Positions 59,145-64,000 of a stretch of 64,000 nucleotides of DNA are shown piece by piece. The DNA comes from Prescottella soli (GTDB lineage Bacteria; Actinomycetota; Actinomycetes; Mycobacteriales; Mycobacteriaceae): contig NZ_CP157276.1 in assembly GCF_040024445.1 (NCBI RefSeq), positions 4,836,001 to 4,900,000 of the forward strand, in the 5' to 3' direction. The position numbers and the translations under genes are program-made. Position 1 is the first letter of the stretch. Each line of letters begins with the position of its first letter. A model generated the notes under the pieces. It saw only the letters and a list, made by a program, of their open reading frames with translations. It ran no database searches and was not told where the DNA came from.

Positions 59145-59600
59145 ATGCCCCTGACCGCGTCGCAGCTTTCCGCATTGCCCGAAGGTTGGTGCGCGACTGG
59201 CAGGCCCAGTGAGGAATGCGACATGTCTCACTCCGGGATCGCAGAGGAAGTCGCCGTAGAAGTCTCGGCCGAGCACCCGTTGTTTGGGGTGGCTGTCGAG
59301 GTGGTAGCGCACGATGTCGCCTTCGACGACGTTCTCTGCCAGCACGTGGCGGATCCCGAACGCTTTACCGAAGTGCATTTGACCTGGGCTCGGCGAGCGG
59401 AGAGCTTCGGGCTTCCCTCGATCGAATGCGACGGAAAGTGGGAGGACTTCCTTCGCCTGCAACAGGCGATATCTGCCGCGGTCGATGCTGCTGCGGAAGA
59501 AGAGCAGCTCGGCCTACGGCAACCGATGACGGAAGCGGGCACACCGTCCCCACCGATCATCGTGCGAGCCCCGGAGCGCGGACCCGACGCTCGCGGATGA
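59145..59600 (+). CDS. Protein of unknown function
   Basis: A 151-residue acidic, soluble protein that I do not recognise. It has no signal peptide or membrane helix. A beta-rich N-terminal part (VAVEVSAEHPLFGVAVEVVA) precedes HVADPERFTEVHLTWARRAE and ECDGKWEDFLRLQQAISAAV. It begins three bases after mutM, so it may be expressed with it, and its last 44 bases overlap the convergent MocR gene. The short length suggests a small regulatory or immunity-like protein, but nothing shows this. Confidence 0.6.
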   Translation: MPLTASQLSALPEGWCATGRPSEECDMSHSGIAEEVAVEVSAEHPLFGVAVEVVAHDVAFDDVLCQHVADPERFTEVHLTWARRAESFGLPSIECDGKWEDFLRLQQAISAAVDAAAEEEQLGLRQPMTEAGTPSPPIIVRAPERGPDARG

Positions 59601-61014
59601 CGTCGGTGATCAGCCGCGCGGCGGCGTCGGCCTGCGATTCGGGCAGTCGCGCGTAGCCGCACAGCAATCCGCGTGGGCCCGCCTCTCCGGCACGGTAGGC
59701 GTCGAGGCCGCGGACCAGCGCGCCGCGTCGGCCGATCTCGCGTGCGACTTCCGCGTCGTCGACGCCGTCCGGCAATCGCACCGCGAGGTGCAGTCCCGCT
59801 TCGATCCCCGCGAGCCCGACGTCCGGGTGATGGCGACGCAGCGCATCGACGAACGCCTGCCGCCGGGCCGTGTAGGTCCGCGCCGCCCGCGCCAGATGCC
59901 TGGTGAGCGAACCGGACTCGATGAATCGAGCGAACGCGTCCGTGGTGACCGCGGACACGGTCTCGCCGCTGATGTCGAGCGCCTCGCGCACCCGCGCCAG
60001 GAGCGGGGCCGGGGGAACCATCCAGGCCAGCCGGAGCGAGGGCGAGACGATCTTGGACGCCGTGCCGAGGTAGGCGACCGTGTCGCGGCCGCCGTCGATC
60101 GACCGTAGCGCCGGCAGAGCCGCCACGCCGTAACGGAATTCGCCGTCGTAGTCGTCCTCGATGACGAGGCGTCCGGCGTCGGCCGACGAGGCGATCAGCC
60201 GGGCCCGGCGGGAGACGGACATGCGGCCGCCCATCGGATACTGGTGTGCCGGGGTGCAGTACACGGCTGCGTCCGCGGGACCGAGGCTGTCCGGATCGAG
60301 TCCGTCGTCGTCCACCGCTACCGCTCGGACCCGGACTCCGGCCGCGTCGAGGAGACGGCGTGCCCGAGCGTATCCGGGATCCTCGAACGCGACCGGCCTT
60401 CCGGCGAGATCGGCTGCGGCGACGAGCGTTCGGAGCGCGGACAGGATGCCGGGAACGATCACGATCTCGTCCGCGGACGCGACGATCCCACGGGTGCGCC
60501 GGAGGTGGTCGGCCAGCGCCGCCCGGAGTCGAAGATGGAGGTCCGGGCTGGGGGCATCGTTCGGAAGTGCTCCGGAAAGTGTTGCCCGCCAAGATGATCG
60601 CCAGTCCCGTGGCGAGACGAGTGCGGTGTCGGGATAGCCGGGGGCGAGGTCGAACGTGGCGCGCCGCGGGGCCACTCCGGGGGCCGGCGGGGCGGTGTCG
60701 GGCGCCGCGACATGGGGGCGGGCACCGGCTTTGGCGGCGGCGTCGGCCCCGGCCGCGACGCGGGTACCGGCCCCGGGACGCGTCACGATGTAGCCGGCCG
60801 CGGCCAGTTCGTCGTACGCGTCGACCACCGCGCCGCGCCCGACCCCGAGTTCGGTCGCCAGCGCCCGGGTCGCGGGCAGATGGTCCCCGGCGTCCAGATG
60901 TCCGTCGCGCAGGGCGGCCACGATCGCTGACGCGATCCGACGGCGCAGGGGTTCGCCGTCGTCGGGAAGCCGAAGGTGCAGGTGCAGTGTCGAGACGGGC
61001 CTGGTCCGAGGCAT
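59557..61014 (-). CDS. MocR-type (GntR/aminotransferase fusion) regulator
   Basis: A 485-residue fusion regulator: an N-terminal GntR winged helix (LRRRIASAIVAALRDGHLDA, LPATRALATELGVGRGAVVD, about residues 20-70) and a C-terminal class I aminotransferase-like domain with the PLP-lysine region YLGTASKIVSPSLRLAWMV. MocR proteins sense PLP with an amine, and the PdxR subgroup controls vitamin B6 synthesis. Here it is divergent from a PPOX-like flavoprotein gene, over a 10-bp inverted repeat. I chose the ATG at 61014 because TATTCT lies six bases upstream on this strand. Confidence 0.9.
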   Translation of the reverse strand: MPRTRPVSTLHLHLRLPDDGEPLRRRIASAIVAALRDGHLDAGDHLPATRALATELGVGRGAVVDAYDELAAAGYIVTRPGAGTRVAAGADAAAKAGARPHVAAPDTAPPAPGVAPRRATFDLAPGYPDTALVSPRDWRSSWRATLSGALPNDAPSPDLHLRLRAALADHLRRTRGIVASADEIVIVPGILSALRTLVAAADLAGRPVAFEDPGYARARRLLDAAGVRVRAVAVDDDGLDPDSLGPADAAVYCTPAHQYPMGGRMSVSRRARLIASSADAGRLVIEDDYDGEFRYGVAALPALRSIDGGRDTVAYLGTASKIVSPSLRLAWMVPPAPLLARVREALDISGETVSAVTTDAFARFIESGSLTRHLARAARTYTARRQAFVDALRRHHPDVGLAGIEAGLHLAVRLPDGVDDAEVAREIGRRGALVRGLDAYRAGEAGPRGLLCGYARLPESQADAAARLITDVIRERRVRAPGLAR

Positions 61015-61020
61015 CCTGCG

Positions 61021-61076
61021 AGAATACTGGTCCGCGATTGTGGTCGATTCCGGACCTGGTTGTATATCCGGAATCG
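61021..61076. promoter_or_regulatory. MocR/PPOX divergent promoter with inverted repeat
   Basis: CGATTCCGGA (61045-61054) and TCCGGAATCG (61067-61076), 10-bp arms with a 12-base spacer. The repeat overlaps a possible PPOX promoter (TTGTGG at 61038-61043, TGTATA at 61061-61066) and lies upstream of TATTCT (61026-61021, minus), the likely -10 of the MocR gene. Confidence 0.6.
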
Positions 61077-61091
61077 GGTGACAGTGGCACC

Positions 61092-61742
61092 ATGAGCACC
61101 ACATACGACCTCGACCGAATCAATCGACTACCCGAACGTGCCCGCGCCGACCGCGCCGACCTGGACGCCGTGCTGGACGCGGCGGCTGTCGGGACGCTCG
61201 CGACGGTCGTCGACGGGCTGCCGTGGGCGGTGCCGATGCTGTACGCGCGCGTCGGCGACCGGCTCCTGCTGCACGGGTCGACCGGTGCCGGGGCACTCCG
61301 GCAGGTGGCGGCGGGTGCACCCGCGGCACTGTGCGTGACGCATCTCGACGCGATCGTGGTGGCGGACAACCTCTTCAACTCGTCGGCGAACTACCGGTCG
61401 GCCGTGGTGCGCGGACAGCTCGAGCCGATCACGGGGGCCGAGGCGGAGGACGCGCTCACGGTGTTGTCCGATGCACTGATCCCCGGCCGCAGCACCGAGG
61501 TGCGGGCGGCGACACGGAAGGAGCTCGCGGCCACCCTCACGATCGCGCTGCCGATCGCGCCGGGGCAGTGGACGGTCAAGGTCCGGTCCGCACCGCCCGG
61601 CGAGGGGGACCGCAATCCCGACGTGTGGGCCGGGCTGGTGCCGATGCGAACGGTTGTGGGAGAGCCGGTCCCGGCTCCGTGGGTACCCGACGGCATGCCG
61701 GTGCCGGCGTCAGTGTGCGCGCTCACCCGCACGGACCGGTAG
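61092..61742 (+). CDS. Pyridoxamine 5'-phosphate oxidase family flavoprotein
   Basis: A 216-residue split-barrel FMN protein of the Pyridox_ox_2 type. The first strands read AAVGTLATVVDGLPWAVPML and RLLLHGSTGAGALRQVAAG; LDAIVVADNLFNSSANYRSA and WTVKVRSAPPGEGDRN follow. Such proteins bind flavin and reduce or oxidise small molecules; an authentic PdxH would be larger in motif match. It is divergent from the MocR gene and probably its target. The start is ATG 61092, 6 bases after GACAGT. Confidence 0.85.
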   Translation: MSTTYDLDRINRLPERARADRADLDAVLDAAAVGTLATVVDGLPWAVPMLYARVGDRLLLHGSTGAGALRQVAAGAPAALCVTHLDAIVVADNLFNSSANYRSAVVRGQLEPITGAEAEDALTVLSDALIPGRSTEVRAATRKELAATLTIALPIAPGQWTVKVRSAPPGEGDRNPDVWAGLVPMRTVVGEPVPAPWVPDGMPVPASVCALTRTDR

Positions 61743-61774
61743 CCATTCGAACCGCACCTCTCTCGACGGTGCAG

Positions 61775-61823
61775 GGGACTGCCGCACGAACGGGTGACAT
61801 GGGCACCGTCGTGCGGCAGTCCC
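61775..61823. terminator. Bidirectional terminator, PPOX and HAD genes
   Basis: Perfect 15-bp arms GGGACTGCCGCACGA and its complement with a 19-base loop, between the convergent stops. Confidence 0.8.
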
Positions 61824-61826
61824 GGA

Positions 61827-62480
61827 TCAGATGGTCAGGTCGTCCAGTGTCACCCTCTTCGTTGCTGTGAACACAGTGAGTTCGTCCAGCGAGTCGATCA
61901 TGGTGTGCGCGCCGGCGGCGCGAAGTGCGGCTTCACTCGCGTAACCACCGCGGACCCCGATGGGGACGTAGCCGGCTTCCGTCGCGCAGGCCATGTCGTA
62001 GGGGGTGTCGCCGACGTAGTAGGCCCGGTCACCGTGGTGCCGGAGTGACCGCAGGACCGAGGTCTTGTCCGCGGCCGGGGCGACCACCGTATCCCAGAGC
62101 GCGGGCACGTTCAGGGTGTTGATGTCGAAGGCGACGGCGTCGGCCGACGCAGCGGAGACGACGCCCAGCCAGGCGCCGTTGTCGGCGAGGGCGACTAGGG
62201 CGTTGCGTGTGCCGGGACGCAGCGTTGTGATGCGTCGGGTCATCGCTGTGTTCCATCGGGATTCGGCGTCGGGTCCGTGTTCGGGCGGCAGGCCGAGGCT
62301 CTCGAACATTTCTGCCATGGGCAGGCGGAACGTGGTGGGGAATTGATCCTTGGACACCGGATCTGCGCCATAGCTCGCCAGTACGTCGTTGAGGGCGTCA
62401 CGGGCGCGGTCCGCGTCGCACACGACGGTGCCGTTCCAGTCGAACAGCACCATCGTGTGTGCAGCAGTGGGAGTGCTCAC
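61827..62480 (-). CDS. HAD-superfamily hydrolase with a DxN motif
   Basis: A 217-residue HAD phosphatase-like enzyme with a C1-type helical cap. Motif I reads FDWNGTVV, so the nucleophile Asp is present but the second Asp (general acid/base) is Asn. Motif II/III residues follow (VVSAASADAVAF, a Lys in AADKTSVL) and motif IV is YYVGDTPYDMACA. It is the last gene of an ABC importer operon; its GTG start overlaps the stop of the ATPase gene (GTGA). The substrate is probably the imported compound or its phosphate. Loss of the second Asp is also seen in phosphonatases, which have Ala there. Confidence 0.85.
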   Translation of the reverse strand: MSTPTAAHTMVLFDWNGTVVCDADRARDALNDVLASYGADPVSKDQFPTTFRLPMAEMFESLGLPPEHGPDAESRWNTAMTRRITTLRPGTRNALVALADNGAWLGVVSAASADAVAFDINTLNVPALWDTVVAPAADKTSVLRSLRHHGDRAYYVGDTPYDMACATEAGYVPIGVRGGYASEAALRAAGAHTMIDSLDELTVFTATKRVTLDDLTI

Positions 62481-63568
62481 GCGCTCACGCTCGCAAGGGT
62501 CTCGTTTCGTAGCCCGAGTTCGGTGGCGGTACCCAGCCGGACACCCATTTCGGTCGAGTACACGTGTACGTGCTCGCGGCGCACGCCGATCGTGACCGGC
62601 CGGCCAATCCGGGGGGTGTCGGTGACGGGGCAACGAAACGCGACAGTGCTGTGGTCGTCGAGTGCAATCTGTACGACGCGATCCTGGCCGGTCGGTTCGA
62701 CGAGGACGACGGTACCGGTCAGTTGCCAGTCGCTCTCGTGTCCGCGCATCGAGAGGTGTTCGGGGCGGATTCCGAGGGTGATCGGTTCGGTCCGGCCGCC
62801 GATCGGTCCGAACACCGAGTCCCCGGTGCCGGACACTGGGACGAGGTTCATCGGCGGGGATCCCACGAAACCGGCGACGAAAAGGGTGGCAGGTGCTGCG
62901 TAGAGCTCGTCGGGGGTGCCCACCTGTTCGATTCGGCCGTGGTTGATGACTGCGATGCGGTCGGACATCGCCATGGCGTCGAGTTGGTCGTGGGTGACGT
63001 TGATGCCGGTTGCACCGACCTCCCGCAGCAGGGCTGCGATCTCGACCCGGAGCGTCACGTGCAGTTGCGCGTCGAGGCCGGACAGGGGCTCGTCGAGGAG
63101 GACGATGCCGCTCCGGCGGGCGAGCGCTCGTGCTAGCGCGATGCGCTGGCGTTGCCCGCCGGACATCGCTTTCGGCTTGCGGACGAGGAGGTCCTCGACG
63201 CGCATGCGGGTGGCGATGTCGCGGGCCCGAGCCTCGGCTTCCGATTTGGGGAGGCCGAGGCCGTGCCGCAGCCCGAGGGTGATGTTCTCGAGTGCGGTCA
63301 GGTGTGGATAGAGCGCGAAGTGCTGGAAGACGATGGCCGCGTCGCGTTGGTGCGGGGCAATGCCTTCCTGCGGCACGCCGTCGAAGTGGACACTACCGGC
63401 GGTCTGGGTTTCCAGGCCGGCAACGATTCGGAGCAGGGTGCTCTTGCCGGAGCCGGAGGGTCCGAGGATGGCTACCTGTTCGCCGTCGCCGATGGTGAGG
63501 TCGATGCCGTCGAGCGCGGTGACGTCGCCGAAGGATTTGCTGATGCCGTGGAGTTCGACTCGGGTCAT
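62477..63568 (-). CDS. ABC transporter ATP-binding protein (sugar/MalK type)
   Basis: A 363-residue ATPase of a solute importer. Walker A GPSGSGKST, Q-loop IVFQHFALYPHLTALEN, signature MSGGQRQRIALARALARR, Walker B IVLLDEPLSGLD and the His switch VTHDQLDAMAM are all present. The last ~120 residues form the MalK/UgpC-type regulatory OB domain. It begins three bases after the solute-binding protein gene and overlaps the HAD gene by four bases. The permease genes must lie beyond the window. Confidence 0.95.
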   Translation of the reverse strand: MTRVELHGISKSFGDVTALDGIDLTIGDGEQVAILGPSGSGKSTLLRIVAGLETQTAGSVHFDGVPQEGIAPHQRDAAIVFQHFALYPHLTALENITLGLRHGLGLPKSEAEARARDIATRMRVEDLLVRKPKAMSGGQRQRIALARALARRSGIVLLDEPLSGLDAQLHVTLRVEIAALLREVGATGINVTHDQLDAMAMSDRIAVINHGRIEQVGTPDELYAAPATLFVAGFVGSPPMNLVPVSGTGDSVFGPIGGRTEPITLGIRPEHLSMRGHESDWQLTGTVVLVEPTGQDRVVQIALDDHSTVAFRCPVTDTPRIGRPVTIGVRREHVHVYSTEMGVRLGTATELGLRNETLASVSA

Positions 63569-63571
63569 GTC

Positions 63572-64000
63572 TCAGCCCTGCCCGACGATCGAGTTGATGG
63601 TGGTGACGGCCCGCTTCACTGTGGGCTCGAGTTCGGAACCGGACTGCAATCCCTGCGCCATCTGACGGAGTACGTCGTTGATCTGCGAGGTCCTGGCGCC
63701 GTCGAAGCCGCCCCACGGGGAGAGTTCCTTGGCGTAGGTCCAGGCGTACCGCTGTGGCTGGCGGATGCCGCTGGTGGCCAGCAGTTGTTCGGCGGCCGCC
63801 TTGTCGACCGGGATGTAGGAGTAGTCGGTGCCGCTGGCGGCGAGCACTGCCTCTGTACCGAGGAGTTCGGCGACGAGCGCATTGGCGTAGGCTGCGCGGC
63901 AACCGTCGTCGCTGAGGACGATCCATCCGTTGCCGCCGGCGGGCAGGAGCCCGTCACCGCCGTTGACGGTCGGGAGATCCACTGCTGTCCACTCGAATCC
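63572..64000 (-). CDS. Extracellular solute-binding protein (3' part only)
   Basis: The C-terminal ~142 residues of a MalE/UgpB-type binding protein of the same ABC importer; the gene runs off the right edge, reading in as GFEWTAVDLPTVNGGDGLLPAGG, cut here for length. This block (target sequence near AVDLPT followed by a Gly-rich loop) is typical of group 1 sugar-binding proteins, and YAKELSPWGGFDGARTSQIN with a C-terminal helix follows. The solute is unknown. The GTG at 63982 is internal. ATPase and HAD genes follow with gaps of three and minus four bases. Confidence 0.82.
   Translation of the reverse strand, partial: GFEWTAVDLPTVNGGDGLLPAGGNGWIVLSDDGCRAAYANALVAELLGTEAVLAASGTDYSYIPVDKAAAEQLLATSGIRQPQRYAWTYAKELSPWGGFDGARTSQINDVLRQMAQGLQSGSELEPTVKRAVTTINSIVGQG

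Overview
The window is about 64 kb of uniformly high-GC DNA with short intergenic gaps and no insertion sequences, phage genes, CRISPR array or rRNA. Gene content and order (ligA-gatCA-pfkA-gatB, lppZ, doxX, ilvD, ilvBNC-serA-leuB, gltX, an IclR gene beside leuCD, hupB, mutT1-ppk, fbiD, gpsA-ddl, thiL, ung, rpmB, a DAK-domain gene, recG, pyc, rsmD-coaD, sepIVA, DUF177-rpmF-rnc-mutM) match the conserved core map of mycolic-acid Actinomycetota. The gene sizes and extra genes suggest Rhodococcus or a close relative. The genus is an inference; the order-level assignment is firm.

Layout. 1-16.5 kb: the 3' end of ligA, the GatCAB amidotransferase genes (split around a flavin monooxygenase, a DinB-type gene, a phospholipase A2-like/alpha-beta hydrolase pair and a NarL-type two-component system), pfkA, a cation/proton antiporter, lipoprotein LppZ and a DoxX protein. 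16.5-35 kb: a branched-chain amino acid and serine region (ilvD, ilvBNC with an attenuator, serA, leuB, an IclR regulator divergent from leuCD), interrupted by an MFS exporter, a FAH hydrolase, gltX, three tRNAs, a tiny DUF5302 gene and an F420-type flavoprotein gene, and closed by hupB. 35-47 kb: mutT1, ppk, fbiD, gpsA, ddl, DUF3515, a lone RAM-domain protein, thiL, a gamma-carbonic anhydrase, ung, an unknown gene, a crotonase and rpmB. 47-59 kb: a DAK/FakA-like gene, recG, pyruvate carboxylase, rsmD-coaD, sepIVA, DUF177-rpmF, rnc and mutM. 59-64 kb is the most accessory-looking part: an unknown protein, a MocR regulator divergent from a flavoprotein, and the 3' part of a sugar-type ABC importer operon ending in a HAD hydrolase.

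How the genes work together. Glutamyl-tRNA synthetase, GatCAB, tRNA-Gln and two tRNA-Glu genes supply nearly all parts of the indirect Gln-tRNA pathway. IlvBNCD, LeuBCD and SerA cover most of Val/Ile/Leu and serine synthesis. LigA, MutT1, MutM, Ung and RecG are genome-maintenance functions. RpmB, RpmF, RNase III, RsmD and GltX serve translation.

Regulation visible in the DNA: many starts lack a Shine-Dalgarno sequence and have a TANNNT -10 hexamer 6-8 bases upstream, which points to leaderless transcripts. The ilvB operon has a short ORF rich in Leu/Val/Ile codons followed by a textbook terminator. Perfect inverted repeats close most convergent gene pairs. I found no clearly undescribed multi-gene system. 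The best leads are the attenuator with a leaderless leader ORF, thiL apparently lacking any canonical start codon, and the phospholipase A2-like/hydrolase pair beside a two-component system.
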